In this document: in pieces, positions 26,271-34,726 of the stretch
How positions within the stretch are numbered: the first letter of the stretch is position 1
Layout: each line of letters begins with the position of its first letter
NCBI RefSeq assembly: GCF_000828055.2
Contig: NZ_CP010523.2
Location: 4,960,001 to 5,024,000 of the forward strand
Direction: 5' to 3'
DNA from: Klebsiella variicola
Lineage (GTDB): Bacteria; Pseudomonadota; Gammaproteobacteria; Enterobacterales; Enterobacteriaceae
DNA: 64,000 bases
Translations under genes and position numbers: made by a program
Notes under the pieces: generated by a model
Seen by the model: only the letters and a program-made list of their open reading frames with translations
Told to the model about the DNA's origin: nothing
Databases searched by the model: none

Positions 26271-27203
26271 TTAAATAACCGCTTTTTTAATACCTGCTTC
26301 ACGGATAGCCGCTTTGATCTCTTCTTCCGCGCCGGGTTCCAGCGGTAACAACGGTGAACGAACGGTCGCGTGTTCCAGGATGCCACGTTCAACCAGAGCA
26401 TGTTTCAGCGCGACCGTGCCTTCCATATGCGAGCCACGGTGATAAACGGCCTTGGTAACCGGCAGCAGACGATCGTGAACCGCTTTGGCCTTCACATAAT
26501 CCTGCGCTTTTCCGGCCTCCAGCAGCTCTAACAGGAGTTCCGGCGCAATATTGCCATACCCCACCAGGAAACCATCAATATCAAAAGCGGTATGCAGCAA
26601 ATATTCATCATGACAGCTGAGGATCTGTAAATCAGGGCGTTCGCGGCGAATCACCGGAATTTCCGTATCCCAGCGGCGCATATTCCGCACGCCATTTTTC
26701 ATCGCAAAGACTCCCGGTTGCGCGGAGATATCCAGCATCGTTTCGAGGTTATAGGTGGCTTTCGTGACATCCGGATACTGAAACAGAATAAGCGGCAGGC
26801 CGCTCTCTTCGTATACCACGCGATAACGATCCTGCGGCGCCCCTTTTTGGTAGCCAAAACGCAGCCAGCCATGGGAGGGATACAGCAGGCCAGCAGAGGC
26901 GCCAGCGTCGACGGCACGCTGTGCTTCCAGCGCCGCCACTTCCGTCCCTTCGCCGGTAATACCGGCGATAACCGGCACGCGGCCTTCGGTCGAGTCCACA
27001 AAACTACGGATAACATCGGCCTGCTCCTGCTGAGTCAGGAAGGTACCTTCCCCGGCATGTCCCAGCACCACCAGACCTTTCACGCCTTTCACGCTGCCAA
27101 GCCAGGAACCTAAGCGTTTGATCGCTTGATGATCGATGCGTCCATCGCGGGTAAAAGGGGTAACGGGGGCTGGAACAATACCACGCAAATCAAGTGCTTT
27201 CAT
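26271..27203 (-). CDS. DapA-like (dihydrodipicolinate synthase family) aldolase or lyase
   Basis: A 310-residue class I aldolase of the DapA/NanA superfamily. The Schiff-base lysine is expected at Lys169 (VFAMKN) and the conserved tyrosine at Tyr143 (LFQYPD). The substrate-carboxylate loop is GHAGEG (48-53), not the GTTGES of true dihydrodipicolinate synthase, so lysine biosynthesis is unlikely. Family members with such loops act on 2-keto-3-deoxy sugar acids or related 2-oxo acids. It is the first gene of the minus-strand operon with the Nramp-fold transporter and is divergent from a LacI regulator. A candidate LacI-type operator lies upstream at 27252-27265. Confidence 0.82.
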   Translation of the reverse strand: MKALDLRGIVPAPVTPFTRDGRIDHQAIKRLGSWLGSVKGVKGLVVLGHAGEGTFLTQQEQADVIRSFVDSTEGRVPVIAGITGEGTEVAALEAQRAVDAGASAGLLYPSHGWLRFGYQKGAPQDRYRVVYEESGLPLILFQYPDVTKATYNLETMLDISAQPGVFAMKNGVRNMRRWDTEIPVIRRERPDLQILSCHDEYLLHTAFDIDGFLVGYGNIAPELLLELLEAGKAQDYVKAKAVHDRLLPVTKAVYHRGSHMEGTVALKHALVERGILEHATVRSPLLPLEPGAEEEIKAAIREAGIKKAVI

Positions 27204-27251
27204 GTTAACTCCTTACACATTTCAACAATAAAGATGATAAAATCCCCTTCT

Positions 27252-27265
27252 TGAAATCGATTGCA
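27252..27265. promoter_or_regulatory. LacI-type operator before the DapA-like gene
   Basis: TGAAATCGATTGCA is a near-perfect palindrome with the central CG typical of LacI-family sites (mismatch at one symmetric pair). It lies 49 bp before the DapA-like start. A second partial copy (GAACGATTGCA) follows. Related sites lie upstream of the KdgM gene, so the divergent LacI gene is the likely partner. Confidence 0.6.
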
Positions 27266-27494
27266 GGAACGATTGCAAGTGAATTGAAATGTCTTCCCTT
27301 TACTCCGCAAGATCAAGGGTACTCTGCGAATAAATGCAATTCGAATCACAAAAAAGAGCGGCTTAAATGTTTATCAATCTGCATTACGTGATCTATTTCC
27401 CACATTATTGCCTGTTACCGCTCACGCCAATTCAGTTGCGTGGGCGAAATAACTACGAATACAATCTCAGCTGAATTTAAACAGGGAATCGGTC

Positions 27495-28517
27495 ATGGGA
27501 AATCAGTCATCTTCAGAGCAAAATGGAAGAACGATCACGATGCAGGATGTGGCACGCGCTGCAGGCGTGAGTGTTTCAACTGTTTCACGCGTGCTGGATG
27601 AACGTCTCCCCCCGTCCCGCAGCCCTTCCGCTGAAAAAATACGCGAAGCGGCGAAGCAGCTGGGTTATCGACGTGACTACGTGGCGTCAAGTCTGCGCCG
27701 GGGCGATACCGGCACGATAGGCGTTCTGGTGCCCAGATTGACTGATACCGTGACGGCGATGTTCTATGAAGCCGTCTCTCAGGCCGCTGCGCGCCATGGG
27801 TATTTCACGGTAGTGGCCACCTGTGGCAACGATCCAGAAACGGAAGAGCGCGCCACGCAATCTCTGTTAGACCGCCGGGTGGACGGCCTGATCCTTTCCA
27901 CCTGCCGCCTGGGCGATCGCCTGCCCCAGCAGCTACGGGAAAAACAGATCAACCATGTTCTGGCGCTACGTACCGACGGTATAAGCCCATCGGCCATTGG
28001 TGATGACGAACTGGGAGGTTATCTGGCGACCCGCCATTTACTGGATTTAGGGCACCGGGAAATCGGCATCATTGCCGGGCCGAATTTTTCATCAAGCACC
28101 TTAAACCGGCAAAAGGGTTTCCTGCGTGCCATGCAGGAAGCGCAGGCCGAGGTGAATCCCCAGTGGTGGCGAGATTCCGATTTTACCATTGTGGCCGGTG
28201 AAAACGCCGGTTATGAAATACTGAATAGTCCTGCGCGCCCCAGCGCCATTTTCGCCGTCAATGATGACCTGGCGATCGGCGTGATGGCGGCGGCACATCG
28301 ACTCGGACTGGAGATAGGCCGAGACGTTTCTCTGGTGGGTTATAACGACATTCCTTTGGTCAGCCGTCTGCCGATCCCCTTAACCTCGGTAAAAACGCCG
28401 CTTGATCAGCTTGCCAGCCATGCTGTCGAGTTACTGTTAAGCAACCATGTGGAAAATCCTCAGCGCTATTCTCTGCCGACGCTGATCCCGCGCGCTTCCA
28501 CGCGGCCTTATCGCTAA
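27495..28517 (+). CDS. LacI family transcriptional regulator
   Basis: A 340-residue repressor. The N-terminal helix-turn-helix (TMQDVARAAGVSVSTVSRVL, residues 15-34) is followed by the hinge and a periplasmic-binding-protein-like effector domain (TGTIGVLVPRLTD near residue 72 onward). It is divergent from the DapA-like/Nramp operon across 291 bp and convergent with the KdgM gene, and similar candidate operators precede both. Repression of the island until a sugar acid or its catabolite binds is the natural inference. AACAGGGAATCGGTC precedes the ATG. Confidence 0.9.
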   Translation: MGNQSSSEQNGRTITMQDVARAAGVSVSTVSRVLDERLPPSRSPSAEKIREAAKQLGYRRDYVASSLRRGDTGTIGVLVPRLTDTVTAMFYEAVSQAAARHGYFTVVATCGNDPETEERATQSLLDRRVDGLILSTCRLGDRLPQQLREKQINHVLALRTDGISPSAIGDDELGGYLATRHLLDLGHREIGIIAGPNFSSSTLNRQKGFLRAMQEAQAEVNPQWWRDSDFTIVAGENAGYEILNSPARPSAIFAVNDDLAIGVMAAAHRLGLEIGRDVSLVGYNDIPLVSRLPIPLTSVKTPLDQLASHAVELLLSNHVENPQRYSLPTLIPRASTRPYR

Positions 28518-28530
28518 GCGGCGAAGGTTC

Positions 28531-28561
28531 CCGGCCCAAAGGACGTGACAGGGCCGGGGCA
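28531..28561. terminator. hairpin between the LacI and KdgM genes
   Basis: CCCGGCCC and GGGCCGGG pair across a 13-base loop in the gap between the convergent genes. No long T-run follows, so termination strength is uncertain. Confidence 0.5.
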
Positions 28562-28622
28562 GTATTTAATATTATGCCAGCTAATGTTAGCCGATATTGA
28601 TTCTTGCTCGTCGGGGGGAGGG

Positions 28623-29375
28623 TTATAGCGTAAACGTCATGCCAATACGATACCGTGATTCTGAGATTTTATTTTGGCCGTCATGGTAGCCCTGTTTCCC
28701 GAGATAATCATATTCGATATAGGGACTAAACCAGTCATTCCATTTATAGCGTAGCGTGAGCGCATTTTCTGTCGCCGAAGGCTTATCATTTTTATACTTA
28801 TAGTCGTCATTGACGTGGCGATAGACCGTGCCTTGATATAAGGCGCTCCATTTCGCATTAAATTTATAGGCAACATATAAATCCAGACGATTGACGCTAT
28901 CCCGATGCGACTCACCGGCACTATTGGCCGTTTCATAAGTGTTGTAGTCATAGCGATAACGCAGCCCAAAGGTAAGGTCGGGCGTGGCTTTATAATTAAC
29001 GCGCAGATAAGGCCGTAGCTGAGTGCCTTTGCTGCTCCAGTGATAGATGCCGCCAGGCTGCAAGGCCCATTTTTCAGCGAATGGCCAGCTATAGTTAACC
29101 TCTATTTCATTATAATCGACCGTGCTGTCGCCAAAGGAGTGGGAACCATCAGCTCTGTCGGTACCCTGGTTGCCCTGATGGTTATTTTTGTTGTTTTTGT
29201 TATCCATCTCCATACTCGCCCACCAGCCTGTTTCCCACCCCTGGCTGACCTTATAGCGGGACTCGTAAGAGTGGCTTCCCGCCCGATATCCTCCCCTGAC
29301 ATCAAAGGTCAGCGCGTGGCCGGCTGCAGGAATGCCAAGAACGCAACACATAATAAAAGCGGTTTTTGTATGCAT
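28623..29375 (-). CDS. KdgM family oligogalacturonate-type porin
   Basis: A 250-residue outer-membrane protein with a signal peptide (MHTKTAFIMCCVLGIPAAGH, cleavage about residue 21). The mature start LTFDVRGGYRAGSHSYESRYK and the alternating Tyr/Trp-rich strands identify the KdgM family of 12-strand monomeric porins for acidic oligosaccharides. It ends in RIGMTFTL, a typical C-terminal barrel strand. It probably brings in the substrate handled by the Nramp/DapA-like operon. An Asn/Lys-rich loop (KNNKNNHQGNQG, about residues 60-71) is presumably extracellular or periplasmic. LacI-type sites precede it at 29454-29481. Confidence 0.88.
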   Translation of the reverse strand: MHTKTAFIMCCVLGIPAAGHALTFDVRGGYRAGSHSYESRYKVSQGWETGWWASMEMDNKNNKNNHQGNQGTDRADGSHSFGDSTVDYNEIEVNYSWPFAEKWALQPGGIYHWSSKGTQLRPYLRVNYKATPDLTFGLRYRYDYNTYETANSAGESHRDSVNRLDLYVAYKFNAKWSALYQGTVYRHVNDDYKYKNDKPSATENALTLRYKWNDWFSPYIEYDYLGKQGYHDGQNKISESRYRIGMTFTL

Positions 29376-29897
29376 ATTTTATCCCTAAAATTAATCATCT
29401 TGAAATGAAACGGAAAAGAATATGACGGTATCTATATATTATCTAAACCAATGTGAAATCGTTTGCGGTATCGTTTTCAATTACAGATATATTTCTATTA
29501 CTAAATACGAATGGTCAAGACGGTAAAAATACCGATGCTATTCTCATCACAAATTTTCATCCGCTATTATCATGGCAGATGAATTTCTGTGATCGACTCC
29601 GCTCCCTTTATTAGCGGATCATCGACTTCCCTTTCACCTGCAGATGAGTCGCTCTTGTTGCGGGAATTATCCTGCGACGCACCTGTCATCATAAGTACGC
29701 GTTTACGCTGACGCGTGGCGGAGAGATAACCGCGTAATTAACAATGATTAATCAATGCTCTGGCGATTTTGCTGACTGTTACGCTATACTACCTTCTGAA
29801 ATTGCCAGCCCGCGCCTGTGGGCGGGTGTTCAAGTAGCTTCCTTATAGTTCGATCAACTTCCCTTCCGAGGATCTGACCTCAACGGTCAGAAAAGAT
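29376..29897. other. 522-bp control region between kdgM-like and ytfL
   Basis: This is an AT-rich divergent intergenic region. The left part holds the kdgM promoter and LacI-type sites. The right part is the ytfL leader, with a Gly-rich hairpin-like stretch (CCCGCGCCTGTGGGCGGG at 29809-29826). No supported ORF was seen. Confidence 0.5.
29454..29481. promoter_or_regulatory. paired LacI-type sites upstream of the KdgM gene
   Basis: TGAAATCGTTTGCG (29454-29467) shares 12 of 14 positions with the operator before the DapA-like gene. Immediately beside it, on the other strand, TGAAAACGATACCG (29467-29480) is a second copy. Both lie about 80-105 bp upstream of the porin start. The shared motif suggests one LacI regulator controls porin, enzyme and transporter. 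Confidence 0.55.
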
Positions 29898-31235
29898 ATG
29901 TTAAACAGTATTTTAGTAATACTCTGTCTGATAGCCGTCAGTGCCTTTTTTTCGATATCGGAAATCTCACTGGCCGCCTCACGTAAAATCAAACTGAAAC
30001 TGCTGGCCGATGAAGGCAACGTCAACGCACAGCGCGTGCTGAAGATGCAGGAGAACCCGGGCACCTTCTTTACCGTCGTGCAAATCGGCCTCAATGCCGT
30101 CGCCATTCTTGGCGGTATCGTGGGCGACGCGGCCTTCTCCCCGGCGTTTCATAGCCTGCTCAGCGGGTATATGTCGCCGGAGCTGTCCGAGCAGCTGAGC
30201 TTCATCATCTCTTTTACCCTGGTCACCAGCTTGTTCATCCTGTTTGCTGACCTGACTCCGAAACGCATCGGTATGATTGCGCCCGAAACCGTGGCTCTGC
30301 GCATCATCAACCCGATGCGCTTCTGCCTGTTAGTCTTCCGCCCGCTGGTGTGGTTGTTTAACGGCATGGCCAACATGATCTTCCGCATCTTCAAACTGCC
30401 GATGGTGCGTAAAGACGATATTACTTCCGACGATATCTATGCCGTCGTTGAAGCCGGCGCGCTGGCCGGGGTGCTGCGCAAGCAGGAGCACGAGCTGATT
30501 GAGAACGTGTTCGAGCTGGAGTCCCGTACCGTTCCTTCCTCCATGACCTCGCGCGAAAACGTCATTTGGTTTGATTTACACGAAGACGAGCAGAGCCTGA
30601 AAAATAAAGTGGCCGAACATCCGCACTCGAAATTCCTCGTCTGTAATGAAGATATCGACCACATTATCGGTTACGTCGATTCAAAAGATCTGCTGAACCG
30701 CGTACTGGCCAACCAGAGCCTGGTCCTGACCGGCGGCGTGCAGATCCGCAACACGCTGATCGTGCCGGATACCCTGACCCTGTCAGAAGCGCTGGAAAGC
30801 TTCAAAACCGCCGGCGAAGATTTCGCGGTGATCATGAATGAATACGCGCTGGTGGTCGGGATCATCACCCTCAACGACGTCATGACCACCCTGATGGGCG
30901 ACCTCGTCGGCCAGGGGCTGGAAGAGCAGATTGTCGCCCGCGATGAAAACTCGTGGCTGATCGATGGCGGTACGCCGATTGATGACGTGATGCGTGTGCT
31001 GGATATCGACGAGTTCCCGCAGTCCGGGAATTACGAGACCATCGGCGGCTTTATGATGTTTATGCTGCGTAAAATCCCGAAACGCACCGACGCGGTGAAG
31101 TTCTCCGGGTATAAGTTTGAGGTCGTGGATATCGATAACTACCGGATCGACCAGCTGCTGGTGACCCGTATCGATAACAAGCCAACGGTGCTGGTGCCCA
31201 AGCAGGCCGAAGCGGCGGAAAGCCAGAACGCCTGA
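29898..31235 (+). CDS. paeA: polyamine export protein PaeA (YtfL), DUF21/CBS/CorC_HlyC protein
   Basis: A 445-residue inner-membrane protein matching E. coli YtfL. Order of domains is a DUF21 membrane domain (about residues 1-190, three or four helices), a CBS pair (about 210-330) and a C-terminal CorC_HlyC domain (about 345-430). In E. coli the protein exports cadaverine and putrescine and protects stationary cells. The gene is preserved in order relative to msrA but separated from it by about 5.8 kb of accessory DNA. A strong terminator follows at 31255. Confidence 0.95.
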   Translation: MLNSILVILCLIAVSAFFSISEISLAASRKIKLKLLADEGNVNAQRVLKMQENPGTFFTVVQIGLNAVAILGGIVGDAAFSPAFHSLLSGYMSPELSEQLSFIISFTLVTSLFILFADLTPKRIGMIAPETVALRIINPMRFCLLVFRPLVWLFNGMANMIFRIFKLPMVRKDDITSDDIYAVVEAGALAGVLRKQEHELIENVFELESRTVPSSMTSRENVIWFDLHEDEQSLKNKVAEHPHSKFLVCNEDIDHIIGYVDSKDLLNRVLANQSLVLTGGVQIRNTLIVPDTLTLSEALESFKTAGEDFAVIMNEYALVVGIITLNDVMTTLMGDLVGQGLEEQIVARDENSWLIDGGTPIDDVMRVLDIDEFPQSGNYETIGGFMMFMLRKIPKRTDAVKFSGYKFEVVDIDNYRIDQLLVTRIDNKPTVLVPKQAEAAESQNA

Positions 31236-31254
31236 GCCTGACCTTTTCTCTCTC

Positions 31255-31284
31255 AAGGGCGGATAACCATCCGCCCTTTTTTTA
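31255..31284 (+). terminator. rho-independent terminator after paeA/ytfL
   Basis: A stem AGGGCGGAT/ATCCGCCCT with an AACC loop is followed by seven T residues. It isolates paeA from the accessory operon downstream. Confidence 0.9.
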
Positions 31285-31293
31285 TGTCCCGAA

Positions 31294-31309
31294 TGTGAAG
31301 CGGCTCACG
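31294..31309. promoter_or_regulatory. CRP-like site of the permease/beta-galactosidase operon
   Basis: TGTGAAGCGGCTCACG matches TGTGA-N6-TCACA apart from the last base. It lies about 127-142 bp before the permease start and just upstream of the ara-box-like repeats, the same relative order as CRP and araI sites at araBAD. Confidence 0.6.
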
Positions 31310-31321
31310 CCCCTCTGCCGA

Positions 31322-31359
31322 TAGCAGATTACTCCTGCTCGATAGCGGAACGTTCATGA
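31322..31359. promoter_or_regulatory. two ara-box-like direct repeats, 21-bp spacing
   Basis: TAGCAGATTACTCCTGC (31322-31338) and TAGCGGAACGTTCATGA (31343-31359) are direct repeats whose TAGC cores start 21 bp apart, the spacing of araI1 and araI2. The second site resembles araI2 at its first seven and last three positions (TAGCGGA and TGA). An AraC paralogue is encoded at the end of the operon and is the obvious binder. The -35 box would overlap the second site as at araBAD. Confidence 0.6.
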
Positions 31360-31435
31360 CTCCTCGCCACGCAAAAAGGTAACGTTGCCCGCGTCTACAC
31401 GATCATATTCCTGAATAAAGGAAGCGAGGGTTACC

Positions 31436-32668
31436 ATGATAACGTCAAATAAAAATTACTTTATCAGCTGTCTGTTTTTCCTGTTCTTCTTTATAGGCTG
31501 GGGATGCTGCTACCCCTATTTATCACTGTGGTTAACGGAAACCATCGGCATCAATTATACGGACGTCGGCCTGGTCTATTCCTTTACCGCTATTGTCGCC
31601 GTCTGCGTTCAGCCGTTATTCGGCTTCATCTCCGATAAACTGGTATATCGTAAAAATCTGATGTGGATGCTGGCGATTATAATCACGTTATTCGCCCCTT
31701 ATTGGATCTATGTCTTTGCTCCCCTGTTAAAAATAAATGTGTTCCTCGGCGCGCTGGCTGGCGGCCTTTATATTGGCATGGCCTACGGCGCAGGCTGCGG
31801 GGTTTGCGAAGCCTACATTGATAAAGTCAGCCGCGCCTCCAGTTTCGAATTTGGCCGGGCGCGGATGTTCGGCGGCATCGGCGCCGCGATCGGCACCTTT
31901 GCGGCAGGAAAACTCTACGGCATTGATCAGAATATGATTTTCTGGTTGGCCAGCGGCGCAGGCGTCTGCCTGCTGGTCATTGTCTGGAAAATGCAGATCA
32001 GCGCCCACCCGCAGCAGGGATTGCTGTCTGGCAAAGCCTCGCCGGTTACCCTCCGCGATGCCGTCTCGCTGTTAAAAATTAAAAAATTCTGGTTCTTCGC
32101 CCTCTATGTCATTGGCGTCGGGGCGGTCTATGAAACCTATGACCAGCAGTTCGCTATCTATTACAGCCATTTCTTTGAGAGTAAAGCCCGGGGTGCAGAA
32201 GTCTTCGGTTATTTAACCACGGGTCAGATTTTCCTTGATGCTATCGTGATGTTCTTTGCGCCATGGTTTGTGAATAAAATCGGCCCGAAAAATGCGCTGT
32301 TATACTGCGGGCTGATTATGAGCTTGCGCATTATCGGCTCCGCATGGGCTATTGGCCCGGTATCCATCAGCCTGATTAAACTCCTCCACGGCTTTGAAAG
32401 CTCGGTGCTCCTCGTCGCGGCGCTAAAATATATTACCGCTAACTTTAACCCTCTGCTGTCAGCGACTGTTTACTTAATTGGCTTCCAGTTTTCGAAAAGC
32501 TTTAGCTCTATTTTTCTCTCGACCGGTATCGGCCATATGTACCAGAGCATGGGCTTTACCAGCAGTTATATCGTACTCGGCGGTATCGCTCTGTGCTTCA
32601 CGCTCATTTCTTTTATTACGCTGGATAAAGCGCGTGTCTTCGCTTCACAACCGGTGCCCGCGAATTAA
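31436..32668 (+). CDS. LacY-family oligosaccharide:H+ symporter
   Basis: A 410-residue, 12-helix MFS permease of the LacY/CscB/RafB (OHS) family. LacY catalytic residues have counterparts here: Glu126 is Glu125, Arg144 is Arg143 (FGRARMFG), Arg302 is Arg298, and His322/Glu325 are His318/Glu321 (LLHGFE). LacY Glu269 has no counterpart: the region reads TTGQIFLDAIVMFF, as I remember for sucrose permease CscB, with Asp268 nearby. The substrate is therefore probably a galactoside, but not certainly lactose. It heads a three-gene operon with a GH42 beta-galactosidase and an AraC-type regulator. AGCGAGGGTTACC precedes the ATG. Confidence 0.88.
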   Translation: MITSNKNYFISCLFFLFFFIGWGCCYPYLSLWLTETIGINYTDVGLVYSFTAIVAVCVQPLFGFISDKLVYRKNLMWMLAIIITLFAPYWIYVFAPLLKINVFLGALAGGLYIGMAYGAGCGVCEAYIDKVSRASSFEFGRARMFGGIGAAIGTFAAGKLYGIDQNMIFWLASGAGVCLLVIVWKMQISAHPQQGLLSGKASPVTLRDAVSLLKIKKFWFFALYVIGVGAVYETYDQQFAIYYSHFFESKARGAEVFGYLTTGQIFLDAIVMFFAPWFVNKIGPKNALLYCGLIMSLRIIGSAWAIGPVSISLIKLLHGFESSVLLVAALKYITANFNPLLSATVYLIGFQFSKSFSSIFLSTGIGHMYQSMGFTSSYIVLGGIALCFTLISFITLDKARVFASQPVPAN

Positions 32669-32686
32669 TGTCAGGAGGTAGTGTGT

Positions 32687-34696
32687 ATGTCTCATTTATT
32701 TTATGGCGTGGCGTATTACGATGAATATATGCCGGAAGATCGGCTGGCTAAGGATATCGCCTTAATGCGCGAAACCGGCATTAACGTGGTGCGTATTGCC
32801 GAGTCCACCTGGAGTACGCTGGAGCCTGAAGAGGGCCAGTACAATTTCTACCATATCGACCGGGTGCTGGAGGCGATGCATGAGGCCGGCATTGCGGTCA
32901 TCGTCGGGACGCCGACCTATGCGGTACCGGCCTGGCTGGCGGCGAAACATCCCGATATTCTGGTCACCACCGTCGCGGGGCAGCAAAAATATGGCCCGCG
33001 GCAGATCATGGATATCGTCAATCCGACCTTTCGCCGCTATGCCGAAAAAATTATCCGCACGCTGATGGCCCATGTGCAGCACCATCCGGCGATTATCGGC
33101 TGGCAACTGGATAACGAAACCAAGCATTACGACAATATTGGCCGCTATATGCAGGAGGGCTTCGTGCGCAGCCTGCAGGAGAAATATCCTGACCTCCGGC
33201 AGCTGAATCACGATTTCGGTCTGGATTACTGGAGCAACCGCATTGACCGCTGGCAGGATTTTCCGCCGGTGGAAAACACCATCAACGCCAGCCTCGCCTG
33301 CGCCTTCTCCCGCTATCAGCGTCAGCAGGTCACCGAGTATCTGGCCTGGCAGGCGGCCATCGTTCGGGAATACGCCCAGCCGCACCAGTTCGTCACCCAC
33401 AACTTCGATTTCGAATGGCGCGGTTACTCTTACGGCGTGCAGCCGCGGGTCGACCATTTTGCGGCGGCGCAGGCGCTGGATATCGCCGGCGTCGATATCT
33501 ATCACCCGAGCCAGGCGCACCTGACCGGGCGGGAAATCGCCTTTGGCGGCGCCATCACCCGCTCGCTTAAGCCGGGTCAGAACTACTTCGTACTGGAAAC
33601 CCAGGCTCAGGGCTTCGCCCAGTGGACCCCCTTCCCGGGCCAGCTACGCCTGCAGGCATTCAGCCATATCGCCTCCGGCGCCGCCATGGTCTCCTACTGG
33701 CACTGGCATTCGATTCATAACGCCTTCGAAACCTACTGGAAGGGGCTGCTCAGCCACGACTTCTCGCGCAACCCAACCTGGCAGGAAGCCACCACCATCG
33801 GCGCCGATTTCGCCCGCCTGTCGCCGCAGCTGGCGGAGCTGAAGGCCGAAAATGACGTCGCGTTGCTAATAAGCAATGAGGCGATGGACGCCCTCAATCA
33901 CTTCCGTCCCGGCGATGCCGAGGGCAACATTTATAACGATATCTTCCGCCGCTTCCACGATGCGCTGTATGACCACAATATCAGCCTCGACATCATCCAC
34001 GATGTGAACGAGGAAACCTCGCGCTACCGGGTACTGCTCGTTCCTGGTCTGTACGCCGCCGATGATGGCCTGCTAACACGGATTAACGACTATATCGCCC
34101 GGGGCGGCAGAGCGCTGATCGGCTTTAAATCAGGCTTTAGCGATGAAAATGTCAAGGTGCGCAACAGCGCGCAGCCGGGGATTTTGCGCCAGAGCTGCGG
34201 CGTCAGCTACAGCCAGTTCACCCTGCCGGAAGGGACGACGGTAAGCTCATGCAGCGCAGAGATTGATTGCCGCAATGATAATCAGGCTGAGCTGTGGATG
34301 GAATTGCTGACGCCCGATGGCGGAACCCGCACACTGCTGCGCTATCAGCATCCGGCATGGGGCGAATATGCCGCCGCAACGGCGACGGATTACGGTCAGG
34401 GACGCGCCCTGTACGTTGGCTTCCTGCCGCAGAAGCGCCTGATTAGCCAGCTGTTTGATGTCCTGACGGCGGACCTCACGCTGAACTCGCGAACTTCCGC
34501 CTATCGCTATCCGTTAGTGGTTAAAAAGATGCGTAACCGTGCCGGAAATACTATCCACTTCCTGTTCAATTACTCCGGCGAGGCGCTGGATGTTGTCAGC
34601 GAGACCGCGGGTACCGCGCTGCTGAGCGGGGAGGCTGTAGACGTCGGCCAGCCGTTGCGCCTCAGGGCCTGGGAATTTACTATCATCGAAAGCTAA
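32687..34696 (+). CDS. GH42 beta-galactosidase
   Basis: A 669-residue cytoplasmic glycoside hydrolase family 42 enzyme. The catalytic TIM barrel has the acid/base Glu144 (WQLDNET) and the nucleophile Glu304 (YFVLETQAQG); then come the trimerisation domain (LLISNEAMDAL near residue 400) and a C-terminal beta domain. It has no signal peptide. I prefer the ATG at 32687, seven bases after AGGAGGT, over the GTG at 32681, which is too close. With the LacY-type permease 18 bp upstream, the pair would import and split a beta-galactoside. E. coli has no such gene here. The fit to lactose versus plant galacto-oligosaccharides is open. Confidence 0.93.
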   Translation: MSHLFYGVAYYDEYMPEDRLAKDIALMRETGINVVRIAESTWSTLEPEEGQYNFYHIDRVLEAMHEAGIAVIVGTPTYAVPAWLAAKHPDILVTTVAGQQKYGPRQIMDIVNPTFRRYAEKIIRTLMAHVQHHPAIIGWQLDNETKHYDNIGRYMQEGFVRSLQEKYPDLRQLNHDFGLDYWSNRIDRWQDFPPVENTINASLACAFSRYQRQQVTEYLAWQAAIVREYAQPHQFVTHNFDFEWRGYSYGVQPRVDHFAAAQALDIAGVDIYHPSQAHLTGREIAFGGAITRSLKPGQNYFVLETQAQGFAQWTPFPGQLRLQAFSHIASGAAMVSYWHWHSIHNAFETYWKGLLSHDFSRNPTWQEATTIGADFARLSPQLAELKAENDVALLISNEAMDALNHFRPGDAEGNIYNDIFRRFHDALYDHNISLDIIHDVNEETSRYRVLLVPGLYAADDGLLTRINDYIARGGRALIGFKSGFSDENVKVRNSAQPGILRQSCGVSYSQFTLPEGTTVSSCSAEIDCRNDNQAELWMELLTPDGGTRTLLRYQHPAWGEYAAATATDYGQGRALYVGFLPQKRLISQLFDVLTADLTLNSRTSAYRYPLVVKKMRNRAGNTIHFLFNYSGEALDVVSETAGTALLSGEAVDVGQPLRLRAWEFTIIES

Positions 34697-34726
34697 CGAC
34701 GCGGCGGCGCTCAGGTGGGAGAGAGA

